The position numbers and the translations under genes were made by a program. The notes under the pieces were generated by a model, which was given only the letters and a program-made list of their open reading frames with translations, was not told where the DNA came from and did no database searches. Below, in pieces: positions 1 through 33,870 of a stretch of 64,000 nucleotides of DNA. The stretch is from Chaenocephalus aceratus (lineage: Eukaryota; Chordata; Actinopteri; Perciformes; Channichthyidae). Positions within the stretch are counted from its first letter, which is position 1, and each line of letters begins with the position of its first letter. The DNA is taken from positions 4,331,369 to 4,395,368 of the forward strand of contig CM043807.1 in the NCBI GenBank assembly GCA_023974075.1, read 5' to 3'.

Positions 1-620
1 GAGTAGAAGGTTATGTTCATTCTTTTATAATGACCTTGCGGTGTCCTCAGATCCTCTCTAGTTACTTACAGATGCTGCGCCTTCTGCTGGTTCGGGGGAT
101 TTCACAATGAGTGGTTTGGCCCACCAGCTTGCCATGCCCTCGTTCAACCAAACGACTCTGGATCTACACGTCAAGCCCTCAAGGATTTCCCATATTCTGC
201 CTCCAACCAAGAGCATGATTCAAAGCATACAATTCAGCTTGGTACTTTATCTTCTTCTGTCCCAACCTCCTCGGTGTACTTATGCAATAGATACAATAGT
301 TGCAATGATAAAGACTGCCTCTAACCTTTGCACCCGTGCAAAGGTTAATGTATAAATTCAGGCAAAGGGGTTTCACTATACATTGATAAACGTCAGATGC
401 AGTTGTTACAGCTTTCTATTGGTTTCTCAGGTGGCGAATATACACAGACCTCTCACCTTTTAATCCTCAGCATAATCTCTCCCTTACTGAATTAACTTTG
501 GAGATCAAATATACACACTTTTTTGAAACATTCAATGTCTGACATTTCTGATTGGGGAGTCAAGGAACCCCGAATAATCATTGCTAAAACTAACACTGTT
601 TTATTTGTCCTTTATCTTCC

Positions 621-932
621 ATGCTGAACTTCTCGCATCATTGCCCGCTGACACATGCGTCGGCACCCATGTGTATTCGATGGCTGCAAACCCAACGACG
701 AGGGTTCTCCTCCAAGCTGCGTGATCTCTGCCTAAGCTGCGACCTGCCCCCAGATCGCTATTCCCACTGTTTAAGAATCTGCACAGCCACAACCGCAGCT
801 CTATATCCGCCTACCTCAACCCTGAGTATCCTGGGCCGTCGGTCATCTTCTGCCCACCAGCGCTATATCATGCCTCACATGAATGAGATCCTTGCAGCAC
901 AAACAACCATGAGCTCTTGCACTACTCGATGA
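621..932 (+). pseudogene. Tyrosine recombinase C-terminal fragment (DIRS/Ngaro-like or Crypton relic)
   Basis: An open frame of 103 codons resembles the catalytic C-terminus of the tyrosine recombinases carried by DIRS-like retrotransposons and Cryptons. Visible features in order are a LPPDRYSH segment, the H-x-x-R-like stretch HCLR followed by an Ala/Thr-rich helix, then LGRRSSSAHQRYI, the usual site of the second His/Trp and the nucleophilic Tyr. These enzymes integrate circular DNA by strand exchange. The upstream half of the recombinase and any RT/RNase H are not recognisable, and flanking DNA is repeat-like, so this is a relic. DIRS versus Crypton cannot be decided from this piece. The first third of the frame is probably not real recombinase sequence. 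Confidence 0.5.
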
Positions 933-1004
933 TGAGTAACGTTCAAAGATGTATATCTGTAGAATCCTGTTATTGCATACCAGGTGGTTGCTGGGTTAGA
1001 TTAT

Positions 1005-1640
1005 ATTTATTTCATTATAGTATATTCCCCTCATAGCTGCATGCTTGGAGGGGAAAGCTCATTGTCGCTGCCTCAAAGACCTAGACACGGCAGTCTTGAT
1101 AGGTAGTATATTCCCCTCAAAGCCGCGGTGCGGGGGAAGGGGTCGGCACTGGTCACTTCCAGGCCTACACATAGCAGTCTCGCTAGGTAGTATATTCCCC
1201 TCAAAGCCGCGGTGCTTAAGGGGGATGGCTTTTCGGGCTGTTCCCGGGCCTTCACATAGCAGTCACTAGGTAGTATATTCCCCTCAAAGCCGTGGTGCTT
1301 AAGGGGGATGGCTTTTCGGGCTGTTCCCGGGCCTCCACATAGCAGTCACTAGGTAGTATATTCCCCTCAAAGCCGTGGTGCTTAAGGGGGATGGCTTTTC
1401 GGGCTGTTCCCGGGCCTTCACATAGCAGTTTCATTAGGTAGCATATATAGGTAGTATATTCCTCTCAAAGCCGCTGTGCTCAGGGAAGAATCGGCTCTGG
1501 GCTATTCCTCAGGCCTACACATAGCAGTCTCACTTAGTAGTATATTCCCCTTAAAGCCGCTGTGCTTAGGGGGAATGGCCACATGGCAGCTCGCCAGGCC
1601 CTCTACTTATCAGTCTCACATCACCAGCGTCAGGCTCGGG
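1005..1640. repeat. Tandem repeat array, unit about 80-98 bp
   Basis: Seven degenerate copies share the core GGTAGTATATTCCCCTCAAA, recurring near 1103, 1184, 1269, 1352, 1450 and 1535, with a first partial copy near 1018. Each core is followed by a GGGGGATGGC-like G-rich block and a CTTCACATAGCAGTC-like spacer. Small ORFs across it on both strands are by-products of the repeat and not genes. Confidence 0.85.
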
Positions 1641-1684
1641 CTACGCAGTTTTGGGGGATAGTATCTAATCTCCACGCAGTTTTG

Positions 1685-1821
1685 GGGGTTAGTTATTTAA
1701 TCATCACTCATCGTGCTATGTATATCTATGGAGTGATGATGCCCGAGCCTAGTCGCCAAACTCAACTATATGCTGCTTCTAATAAACATGTTAAAGGAAC
1801 ACGTGAGTTGTCTGACTGAAA
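1685..1821. repeat. 137-bp direct repeat, copy 1
   Basis: This block is repeated nearly identically at 2149-2285. It contains an AATAAA-like motif and encodes the same 40-odd C-terminal residues in both copies only because the DNA is duplicated. It could be an LTR fragment or a local duplication; no retroviral genes lie between the copies. Confidence 0.8.
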
Positions 1822-2148
1822 TGGGGCGAAGCCTGCGAGCTAGTTCAGGCAGTCAACTCGAGCACTTATGCTGCATTCATACATAACGCCCCCTTGCCGC
1901 TCTACAACCAACCAAACAGAGTCTCCTTAATATGCCGCTCTATTTAACCTGCCAGATCTCTCTCCATGCATTGCTTGCTGCTGCTATTGATGCAGCTATT
2001 GATGCAGCTACGTCGCTGCTGCTTGCTGCGTTCATTTGCTATTGCTGCATTCATTTGCTATTTCTGCGTTCATGTTCGTGCTGCTGTGTTTCATGTTGCT
2101 GCTGCTTGCCTGCCCCACCACCACCCCAGCTTCCACCTGTAGGCTCGG

Positions 2149-2285
2149 GGGTTAGTTATTTAATCATCACTCATCGTGCTATGTATATCTATGGAGTGAT
2201 GATGCCCGAGCCTAGTCGCCAAACTCAACTATATGCTGCTTCTAATAAACATGTTAAAGGAACACGTGAGTTGTCTGACTGAAAT
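2149..2285. repeat. 137-bp direct repeat, copy 2
   Basis: Near-identical partner of the block at 1685-1821. The 327 bp between the copies is a CTG/TGCTG-rich low-complexity stretch (about 1970-2110) plus anonymous sequence. Confidence 0.8.
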
Positions 2286-3039
2286 AACCAGCAGTGTCCC
2301 AAATTTAAATTTGTATCGTCGCCCCCCCCAATTATGCAGAATACATATAATTTGATACTTTTTTGTCACTTAATCATCACACCATAGACTCTGGTCCACC
2401 ATGTAAGTTTAAAATACTTATTATTTTAAACATATGAATATTAGTCTGATCTGTTGCCTCTCCTAGAGTAGAAGGGAAGAGAGTTGTTTTAAGACATGTT
2501 TTTTCTATTGTTTCTCAATATCCAGACTAATTTATCATTGTCATGTCAACATTGAAGAATTCTGATTTGTATTTTTCAATTCAATATGGTATGGCTGTAT
2601 GGTCTCTGTATGGTCCCTCTATCTGGCAATAAAAGTGGTATGAATGATAATAAAAAAACAGAAGTTCCATAATACAGTTTAATAAATGTATCTGTTTTCA
2701 GTTCTAATTACAAGTTATCCTCACAAGTTGTCAGTAGTACTATAGGAATATAAATTGATCTTCTATCTTCCTTCATGAATGTCAATCATCTTGCTCTCAC
2801 TCACTCACCCACCCCCCCTAGGCACAAAAACAACTGGAACATTACTCTCTCTTAACATGACACATTATTCTCATACCAGAGTTGATTGACAAACTAAAAT
2901 TACCTTGCGACCCCCTTTCTAATCGTCACCCAATCAAAAAAGTAAAACACTAAAACAAGATGAAAATCTAAATGCCTTACGTTTTTGCTGCTAAAGATTC
3001 TAGCCTGGTCACTGACTGGCTGACAAAGAAAATACAAAA

Positions 3040-4160
3040 ATTAGATTAGATAGAGTTTTATTGTCTCCCTTAGGAGAAATGTGTCTTGGGCATCGAGATA
3101 ATACACATAAAAAACATTCAGGTCAATCAGTCATAGATACAGAACAGAGATCACATATATCACATGGCAAAGAAACAACAAGAAACATACAGGTACCGAA
3201 CTTTCCCTATTGCACATACATAATCAAATTGCACTTTCCCTATTGCATTCATACTGTACATAATCAAATATTGCACTTTTCCCTATTGTATTTATACATA
3301 AATCAAATATTGCACTTTCCCCTATTGTATTCATACACAAATCAATATTGCACTTTCCCTATTTCACCTATGCATAGTGTCCGTCAAATTGCACATATCC
3401 CTATTGTGTCCATATTTACACACAATGCACTTCCCCTATTTAACCTTCTCGATTGCACAAACTACACTGTAAACATTGCACCTCCCAACAACTCCTAACA
3501 CAGCATAATCACAGTTATTTCTGACTGTTCAGCAGCTTGATTGACAGCGGAACAAAGGAAAACTTATACCTGTTCAATTTACAGTTTGGTAATCTATACC
3601 TTCTGCCCAAGGGCAGCAACTCAAACTCTCTATACAGGATGTGTTTGGGGTCGCATGTGATTTTACGGCCTTGCTTTCTCACCATCTCCTCAGATATCTC
3701 CTGAAGAGAGGATGGTGGAAACATGCCAATTATTTTTCCAGCCCTTTTTATCAAGCTCTGGAGTTGTGATTTAGATTTAACTGACAAGTTACCAAACCAT
3801 GTTGTGATGCCATAACGAATAATAGACTCAATTGCTGCCCTGTAGAACATTAACATGATGCATTTATCCACTCCATAAACCCTGAGCCGACGCAGAAAAT
3901 ACAGGCGCTGGCTTATCTTTGAGCATACCTGATCCACCTGATGGGCCCAGCCTAACTGAGCATCAAAATAAATCCCCAAATATTTAAAACGTGTAACCTG
4001 CTCAACTCCCTCCCTGTTGATAAGGACGGGGCTGTGATCACCTACTGACTTGGGGTCAAAGATCATTTCCTTTGTTTTTTAACATGTAACACCAGGTTGT
4101 GCGCCTCACACCACTTCACAACCTCTTCAAAAAATGATAGGCTACACCTCTTATTCTGAT
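3040..4160 (-). mobile_element. 5'-truncated LINE, 3' end of ORF2 plus 3' tail
   Basis: On the minus strand, 4066-3515 encodes 183 residues typical of the end of Jockey/CR1/L2-group ORF2: RFKYLGIYFD, then LYFLRRLRVYG, then YRAAIESIIRYGITTWFGN, ending after the LPLGRRYRLP segment. The match continues upstream to about 4155 only after a frameshift at an A-run near 4078-4082. Below 3515 lies an AT-rich 3' UTR with degenerate TTGCACTTTCCCTATTGTAT repeats (3220-3430), ending near a GATAGAGTTTTATTGTCTCC-type terminus around 3050. The endonuclease and RT core are missing, so it is dead. Confidence 0.8.
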
Positions 4161-4250
4161 CAACTGTATTTCACATCATTTTCACAAACTTCAAAAGAAC
4201 ATGACACCGCATTTTAGGACGTTTGTATGCATTGTAAGGCACACTTCAGT

Positions 4251-4352
4251 TGCTAGCGTTAGTTAGCGCTAGCGTAGTTAGCGCTAGCGTTAGTTAGCGC
4301 TAGCGTTAGTTAGCGCTAGCGTTAGTTAGCGCTAGCTAACGCTAGCGCTAGC
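4251..4352. repeat. GCTAGCGTTAGTTAGC minisatellite
   Basis: About six copies of a 16-bp palindrome-rich unit in tandem. The GCTAGC core is self-complementary, so the array can form hairpins. Confidence 0.9.
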
Positions 4353-4859
4353 TAACATTGGCACTTAAGACGACTAATTTACCACAGTGGAAGACGATGC
4401 ATCATGACCAGGACTTGGGATGTTTTCGTTTTGGGAGTCGGCAGAATTGGGGCTTGCAACAGGGGGCTGTTTATTCAACCACCTCAGCATTTCTTTCTTC
4501 TGTTTTTAACTGTCGTGACCGTTGTATTGCCGCGAGTCTAGCAGCAGTCAGCAGCAGAGTGGATGACGTAGAATGCATTCTATGATTTGACAGCCCAATT
4601 ACTTTGCAAATAATACCCATTTCGAAGTTTACTTTTAATTTTTTTTTCACTGTCCCGAAATAGTCCCAGACAAAATAGATTTGTGTCCCAGTAGGAATTT
4701 TTATGGACATCGGGACATCGTTAATTGCAAGCCCTGCTCCCCATTTTATTTTGAGTTGTGCATTGTTATTTGTGCTTGAGAACATTCCACTTGAACTTTA
4801 TATTTTAATGAACTTAGTATTAAATATTGTCCTATATTTCTTTCCGATTTCACAGCTGC

Positions 4860-5202
4860 CTGGGCCTAGCAGCAAGAACCTCCACCTGTGCCTGCACCCA
4901 GGTCAAGATCTACCGTGGCTCAAGGGCCTTCACCAGAGCCATCACCACCAAGGACCAGAGGACCAGCATCACTACAGCAGCCTCCACCTCCATCTGTGCC
5001 TGCCACAAGATTAAGATACACCTCGGTACAAAGGCCTCCACCACAGCCAGCAAAGAAGTCTCGCCTAGCACACCTCCCTCCCTCCGACACAGCCACCAGC
5101 AGCCCATGCACCATCACCTACACAGCAGCCAGACCCACTGTCTTGGAAGACAGACAAAGACCATGGCACTGCTCCCCCTGTCTTTACATTTATAATGAAT
5201 AG
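4860..5202 (+). other. Proline-rich open stretch, uncertain exon or relic
   Basis: A frame from 4888 to 5202 encodes a Pro/Ser/Arg-rich polypeptide with repeated PPP and PSPEPSPP-like segments. It is preceded by a pyrimidine tract and CACAG at about 4848-4856 that could be a splice acceptor. The same DNA is open in other frames because of biased composition, so coding is doubtful. No domain is recognised. It could be a disordered exon of a transposon-derived gene or simply low-complexity DNA. Confidence 0.2.
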
Positions 5203-5227
5203 TTGGTTGAGAAAGTTCTGATATTGT

Positions 5228-5692
5228 CAGGGTTCGTACGGTCATTAAAAACCTGGAAAAGTCATGGAATGCAATATTTTTCCCAAAATGTTGGAAAAGT
5301 CATGGAAATATAACTAAAGTTGCATCAAATATAATTTATATGTTATCTAATCGCCGAAATAGTAATACTATAATGATAATAAATACTGTATCGTATAATG
5401 AAATGTAAAATGGCAACTGTGGCAGTATTTCGCTGGTGAGAGGTGTTTACAATCATGCCCTCTAGTCTACAGGAGCTACTATTTGATATAAAGATGCCAG
5501 GGAAGTGCAGTTTCAACAATGCCTTCTAAAGAATAAGTACCAATTGTGGTTATAAAAAGACATTGACCCAAGACGTGCTAAATGCAAACTGTGTTGTAAC
5601 ATATTCAATATTTTGAATATGGGCGAGGCAGCGCATGCTAGCCACATGAAAGAGTAATTTAAAATCATTGGTGAAAAAGTGTATGAACCCTG
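5228..5692 (+). mobile_element. Internally deleted hAT element with BED zinc-finger remnant
   Basis: Ends are CAGGGTTCGTAC and the inverted GTATGAACCCTG, flanked by the direct repeat TATTGT (5222-5227 and 5693-5698). Around 5495-5655 a broken frame resembles the BED-type zinc finger at the N-terminus of hAT transposases (KCSFN near the start, a K-C-K-like metal-binding pair, and a final SHMK-like segment). Frameshifts and stops interrupt it. The rest of the transposase is absent. Confidence 0.7.
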
Positions 5693-6399
5693 TATTGTAA
5701 ATATTGAGATTTTACAGTTTCTTATGTTAACATAAATAGTTGGTTGAAAAAAAAAGTTGTAATGCTCAATTTGTATTTGTACACATCACATGAACCTCAG
5801 TATGGAATATGAAGTCATGAATCAGTCCTGATGTAACTTTTCTGTGGTGAAAGTAGAGTGATAGAACTATTTTACTCCAAATTCTAATTTACACATTTTC
5901 ATTTTAGACATGAACAACACATTTATATAGGTCTATAGTGTAATTCATATATTTCACTACTTTTGTAAACCAAAAACGTTGGTAAACCAAATCTGAAACA
6001 CCAAAAAAAATGGATGACATGAGTACATCTGTGTTTTCACAAGAGTTTTTAAGTTTTCCAAAAATCTGATTTCTAAGCTAAGTATCTCATAAAACAGTGC
6101 TCTAAGGTGAGTGACATTGCATTTCTAGCAAGACCAGAGACTGAACATTTTGATATGTTACACCATGCCATGTTATAAGAAGTACATTTAAAAGGTGATT
6201 TAAGGAGACAAATACCCTTCACTTCAGTAAGATAAGGTAAGGCGATTTTATTTTAAAAGACAATGAAGGCAGGTTATATTGATTGATATATTTATTACAT
6301 TGAAAGCCAAATTAATACATAGTCCCCTGAAGCTGGAATAACGTACAATTTCCAGCCTCACAATGTCAGGAACTTTTCATCTACAGATTGCTTTGGTCT

Positions 6400-6800
6400 G
6401 GTTTTGCTCTTCACTGATTGGTTACTGAGACTTTGAACTTAAACGGACCTCCCCGTTTATAAAACGGACCTCCCCGTTAATACGCGCGAATAAACGCGCG
6501 AATTGTGGCGCAAAGGGCGTTCCATAGCGGGCTGTCTCGCGGGCGCAGAGCCGCTCGCGGGGTTTAATCTGCGCGCGAGGGTCATTTTATGCGCGTGTAA
6601 AAGCACATTTTCCGCTCGTGAGTAGCTTGTTTTACGCGCTAGAATATTGACCCAAATCTGACTCCATATCTGACTCCATCATTTTCCTAAACCCTAAGGA
6701 GAAATCCCATTGCTTTCTGTCGAGGGAACCCGAGCGCAGCTTATTTACGGGTTTTAGGACGCGTCACTGCACCACTTTATATGTAGAAACCTCACAGCGG
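6400..6800. other. GC/CpG-rich block with inverted CGCG motifs, no gene seen
   Basis: This block is locally rich in CGCG (around 6480-6650) within AT-rich surroundings and holds repeated CCTCCCCGTT and GCGCGAA motifs. It has no convincing ORF or splice signals. It is probably the middle of an old transposon rather than a promoter. Confidence 0.3.
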
Positions 6801-7866
6801 GTGGAACTTGTCGTAAAGTCCGCGAAGATAAAGCCCACCCATTTAGAGGGAAGATATGATTGGTCAATTGTACTGTCATTTGACATTACTCTATCATTGA
6901 GTTACTATAGCGGGCCCTCTGTGAATGTACAGAGGGACCAACAACAAGCTCTCCCGTCTTCACAGTAACTCGCAGAGACGGCATTTAACCCTTCACATTC
7001 CAACAGAAACTGAACAGGCAGATTCGAATGTATTTCTTTGGAAATGTTATTTTAAATACAATTAAATCAAATTATTTTGGTAAAACTAATGAAAATATAA
7101 CAAAAAAAATATTTTTAAAATATTTTTGTTTTTTTTAATGTTTTCAAATATGATTTTTTAGAATATCTTAGACCCTCAGAGCGGCTCGCCACTGCTCTAA
7201 GGTGTATGTTTCCAATGCAATCAACTTTAAAAGGAAATGCATAACAGTAATTTACCATTCATCACACAGCCAGTATCAGTATGGGTTGTTCTACGAGCAA
7301 GGAATATCATTGTCCAAAGCAAGAAAAGGCATTATCTGTCACATTCAAACACTCAAGATTCAAAGGCACAATATACAGCGAAGTTTAGCAGTGACCATCT
7401 GAAGTCCCAGCATGCTCCGACAGTACAACATACAATATCCTTAAGATATCAAAAACAAATAAAGATAGAGCAAAGGGAAAGAGAATAGTGACAGAAACAT
7501 GGACCTACATGTCTTTCTTAATAAAAAAAACAGGAAACATACTTTAAGCGAAGCTTAGCCAAAATATCATCATTCTTTGTGATGGAATGGATGTGTGTTG
7601 CTTTGGTGCTGCTTTTGTCCCCTCTCGCACTAGCTGATGTTAACCACTAGATGGCAGTAATGTATTTTCATTATTATCATAGTTTACATTTAAAAAATCA
7701 TTGTTATGAAGATTAGATTTTTTGAGATACACGGTATTAATCTTACATATTGAGCCTGTAACATAAATATGTAATGCTTAATATGTTTTGTGGTAAAAAC
7801 CCCTATGTACATGTGGGATTCATTTAATAAATATAGGCCTATAAGAGATGGAATATAATATTGTCT

Positions 7867-8110
7867 GATAGATAGATACTTTATTGATCCCAATTGAAAC
7901 TATTGTGTATAGCAGTAGTGTGTCCAGGCTTACAACATGTTAAGTGGAATAAATTATAAACATAATACAATTAAATAATAAATAATAATAACAGCACATA
8001 CGCATATCTACAGTAGAAAAGATCACAAATAATTCTCAATATACAATATTCCGGATAATTAAACATGTATCTATACAATACCAAAAAAAGGAGCAGAGGA
8101 CATACGATAG
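7867..8110 (-). repeat. LINE/SINE 3' tail (GATAGATACTTTATTGATCC type)
   Basis: Read on the minus strand it ends in the GGGATCAATAAAGTATCTATC tail common at 3' ends of fish LINE-derived repeats. Similar tails occur on the + strand near 11822-11850 and 43560-43600. Confidence 0.55.
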
Positions 8111-8118
8111 TATGTTAA

Positions 8119-23612
<15,494 letters not shown>

Positions 23613-26600
23613 GCGTTTTTGTGCCCTGCCTCAACCTTTTCATGAAGAAGGACCATATACCACATGACTGGGGGAAGAACTGTGGCAAGCCAGCCGAAGA
23701 AAGGTCTGCATTCTCTCTGCTCAGCGTGACTCTGTTCGATTGCCTTTCATGAGTTTATTTGAGCAGCAGGGCAGGACGGTGTCCACGGGAACAGATGCAC
23801 ACATTGTAATTACAGGGAGCATTTTAGAATCCAATAGAAGGAGCTTCCTCTTTTTTTTCGCTCACTGAATGTAAAATGAGGAACCATTCAACATGGCTGT
23901 CAGGGATCGCAAAGGGCGTGAGGATTCATACAAGGGAGCAACTTTAGGAACTGAACTGGGTTTACAGGCTGATAGAAAAGTATTGAAGGAAGGAAAACAC
24001 GCACACTAAGATTTCCAAAGCAACTGCATAGTGCCGTCTGGTCCCTCCTCATGACAAATGCCATAAGCAGTCAGTTCTCTCATATATGGGATTCATGTTT
24101 AAAGGCTTGCAGCACTGCCACGCCATGTCACAGAGCAACTTCAACATTTAACCTGCATACTACTGCATGATTTCTGTGCATTTTGATTATTACAGAATAT
24201 TACTGCTATTGTATTGTATAACCATTAAAGCTGCTTATTGCATCTGCCACACTGTTATAGAAGCAGCCTGAGGGCCGGAGAGAGGCATTATCAAAACATG
24301 TGACCAACTTATAACACAAAAGCAGACAACAAATACTGTACTTCCTCAGAGTCATCCTCTCCTCGCTTACAAAGTAGTACACACCAACTGTGCTACTAGT
24401 TAGCAAGGGAATATGCCAACACTGGAGCAGCATGACTGTGCTGTCGCTTCACATATACACTTGTCCCTGATGTCTGGCTTCTGATCACCTGTTGGCCGTG
24501 GCAGCGCTCCGTTAGGTTTCCATGGTTCTCTGCAGTGACTTTTACAGCCCGGTTATTGTTTACAATTGTTTAGACTATGGGCCTTTGGTGCTGGATAATA
24601 ATTACCCAGCTTCATCAAAATAATTGTTTGATTGCTCGTGGCAACCATGGAGCTCATTAGTGATCTTTCATATTTTCTCATGTTCTTCTTCATGTCATTG
24701 GGCGCTATGATGAAACTAATGCAGTGTGTACACATTCATAAGCGTTCACAGTATTAAAGCACTGGAAATGTTCTTTACTTTGATTTGGGATATTTGAGTA
24801 GCAGTTCAAGAAAGTTACAGGGAACATATATAAGCAGCATAAGCTCAATACAGATTATTACAAAACATGACTTCCTCACGGACATTGGGTCAGCCATCTT
24901 GCATCAGACTGGAGTTGCAGGTCTACACACTTTTTGCTGAGGTAGTAATAATGTGCTTGTATTACACCACAGTGTGCAGAGGCAGCAAACCACAGGTTGT
25001 CCTGCCGAATTGAATCCGGGTTCATCGGACACATATCTGATCACTTTAATGGCATAACCCTCAACCTTAATAGATATAGTATCACATATAAGATGCATTT
25101 GAAATAAACAAGACATCCATGTGGTGGTTTGGCCCCATTTTAGTAAATTGGAGGGTTTATCGACAGATGACCCATCTGGAGATAAAATGCTAATAAATGA
25201 GCATACACATACATCCAGTTTATATCTGACTGCTGCAGATGTGTTTTTATAAGTAAGATAAGCTAGGTTGTCATACGATCATACCTAAAGTATGTAGTAT
25301 ACACATGGTTGGCACCTAAACTCATTGGCTACTGATATAAAATGAACAATCGAAGGAGATCAATCTTAGCTAGCTAGGCTAGGCTAGCTTAAATTCAATT
25401 ACATTCATGTACTGTGGCTTTTCCCACTCAAATCTCACCAAACCAATGAGATCATTTCTGCCTCAAAAAACATTATTAGAGCTAAACCATAAATTGATCA
25501 AACATGAATAAAGAACACAGTACAGGAAACCTCCTCCTCCCAATGTAGCCTTTTCTGCAGGTCTTCCATTAACAGTGGAGGCGAAATGTTGAATTTACAG
25601 TCCAAATGAATCTAAACTGTCTGTGTCAGTCGAAGCGTGTCAGAGCTCTGAATGTTTAAATGTGCTTTATGTGGATGTTGTATCTGTGGTGGAACTGAAA
25701 AGCAAACTGCAAATCGAATGTTATACGTATACAGTATGTATGTTACAAGTGTTTTTTTAAACATGGTGGAATGTGATTTAACATTAGCCATGACTTTCTA
25801 ATCATTGAACGGAATGTCAACAATCACTTTCAAATTATTCCGATGATTTTCATTCATCATCTACGGGTTACGCTCGGCAAGTGTTAGCATCAATCGAATA
25901 AACACATCAGCTCTGTTATGTTTCTTGTCTTATTTAGTGAAATATTCCGTCTTTTTGTGTGAATATAAAGTGTCCACCTGTTTGGCAACAGTTTGGAGAA
26001 GGCCCTTTCCTGTGTCTCAATCAAGTTTGGTAAAGAGACGGTTATTCCAGTCTGGATCAGAGGAACATGACTGCCCTTCACAGAGCCTTGACCTAAATCC
26101 CATCAGGGGTCAGTCAGGTGACGAAAACCTGTACAAGACGTCCTTGAAAAGTGAAGGCTGTGTAGCAGCACGTTGCTTCACATGGTCTCCGGGTGAGATG
26201 TACATGATACACTGAAGCGGAGTTGTCCACACACAAGCCTTCCCTCTCTGCTAAATAACCTCATCCTGCATTAGAAAAGCAACCAAAAAGCTAAAAACAA
26301 ACAAACACTGAATCCATTGAAAGGGAAGCTTATTAATTACGTATTAAAAAATAATACAAAATATATTCAGAAAATTGTATTAAAACAAAGTTCTTAAAAA
26401 TGACAATAAAATGTATGGACTAGTCACAGGACATGTGTTCAAATTCAATAGTTATACACACACTTCCTGAAGTCGTTGTGTTCACTGTTTGGATTAACTG
26501 TATCCTTAAATAATCCATAATTAAATGTTAAAGAATTACTAACATATTTTACGTGAATACAAGTAGTTACATGGTGTAGTAATACTCAATTTATACACAT

Positions 26601-26667
26601 AAACATGTTCTTCATTTGAACATTTAACTGAGTAAACACAAAATAATTAGCATTGCCATTGTTGAAG

Positions 26668-26816
26668 TACATTACATTACATGTCATTTGTTAGACGCTC
26701 TTATCCAAAGCGACTTACTGGGGATTGCCCACAGTATTGAGTATGTAAGTCGCTTTGGATAAAAGCGTCTAACAAGTAACATGTAATGTAATGTAATGTA
26801 ATGTAATGTACTAGGA
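26668..26816. repeat. Short foldback repeat (inverted AAGCGACTTAC / TAAGTCGCTTTGG)
   Basis: Two inverted copies of a common fish repeat end (TTATCCAAAGCGACTTAC and GTAAGTCGCTTTGGATAA) are separated by about 28 bp, then (TAATG)n-like sequence. The transcript would fold into a near-perfect hairpin. Confidence 0.8.
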
Positions 26817-27449
26817 GTATAATTCTTCCTCATATGCAGAATGGTCTATTTTAGAATTATATATTGGATTATTGATGACATTAATAAGTATGCATTACTC
26901 ATGTTGCAGCTGTAGAGGTGGGGCTAAAGGATACTGCCAGGTAGCTTCATCCATATTCAACTCATAAGACTTTATTCGTTGACTGAAATGTTGCATTAAT
27001 ACTCTCAACCTTAAAAACTAGAAGAGCCAGAAGTAACTGAAGGTGGGAAATAAATAATGGATACAAAAAATATAAAGTGTACAGGTGTATTCCTACAGGG
27101 CTACAGGAGCCCATGGTGGAAGGTAAGTACATGTGAGTACATTTACTGAGGTGGTAGTTGTTCTTTACTGAGTATTTTTATTTGATAATACTTTATTCTT
27201 CTACTCCACTACATTTTGGAAGCCAATATTCTACTGTTCCTCCACTATCTTTATCTGACAGGTATAGTTGATTTACAACTTCAAATTAGTCAATACAAAA
27301 TATACATATCAACTACTAAATAAATATTGACCAGTAATTAGCGGTTAATATATCCAGCAGCAGTAAATGATGTCATTAACATTAGCATAACAGTAGTTTC
27401 ACTTTTGGTTCTTATACATTAATGCTGATACTTTTATACTTTTAATTAG

Positions 27450-27700
27450 ACATCTATTGCACGTCTTTCCGTCCTGGGAGAGGGATCCTCCTCTGTTGCA
27501 CCCCCCGAGGTTTCTCCATTTCCCCATTCACTTCGGGGTTTCTTTGGGAGGGTTTCCTTCTTGTCCGATGTGAGGGTCCTAGCCAAGGACAGAGGGTGTC
27601 GTATTCATGTTCTGTACACGCAGCAAAGTCCACTGAGACAAAGGATAGCATGTGTGATACTGGGCTATGAATGAACTTTGATTGATTGACTTAGGTAAGA
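27450..27700 (+). repeat. LINE-like 3' tail, plus orientation
   Basis: Reverse-complement match to the block at 20050-20165 and 35400-35530, including ATTGCACGTCTTTCCGTCCT and ending in TTTGATTGATTGA. It lies 440 bp upstream of mapk12. Confidence 0.75.
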
Positions 27701-27923
27701 TTTGAATGCAGGTAATTTACTTGTAACAGAGTATTTTTAAAATGTGTAACTTTTACTTGAGTAAAGGATCAAAGTACAGGTAGTGTGTGTACTATGCAGA
27801 GATATTACAGAAACATGCTTGCCAGAGTATTATGGGGTGTGACCTTAGGGTGGGCAGATGTTTTCTGGCTCATTCCCCACATTGTAGACACACCCATATA
27901 CTGCCCAGGAGCCATGACTAACA

Positions 27924-27924
<1 letters not shown>

Positions 27925-28015
<91 letters not shown>

Positions 28016-28037
28016 GCGCGCGCGCGTGTGTGCGTGT
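27925..28037. repeat. (GT)n microsatellite in the mapk12 promoter region
   Basis: About 90 bp of pure GT followed by (GCGC)GTGT, ending about 105 bp before the mapk12 start codon. The run is pure Z-DNA-type alternation. Confidence 0.95.
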
Positions 28038-28143
28038 GTGCTCTGCGGGACGGACGGCACATCTCTCCGTGTTGAAGTTAAACCTGTTTGCTCTCTCGCC
28101 CCGGAGCAGCGCTCTCTCTCCTGTCCTCAGCTCTCCACTCGGT

Positions 28144-33782
<5,639 letters not shown>

Positions 33783-33786
33783 GAGC

Positions 33787-33870
33787 ACACACACACACAC
33801 AACACAACACACACAACACACACACACACTTGCACGTGCACACAACATGACACACGCTCACACATACACA
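33787..33870. repeat. (CA)n microsatellite in the mapk12 3' UTR
   Basis: Interrupted CA repeats starting 4 bp after the mapk12 stop codon. Confidence 0.85.

Noticed and set aside
107..376. Overlapping ORFs on both strands (82 and 65 aa)
   Set aside because: No domain, no splice signals and open on both strands; likely chance in repeat-derived DNA.
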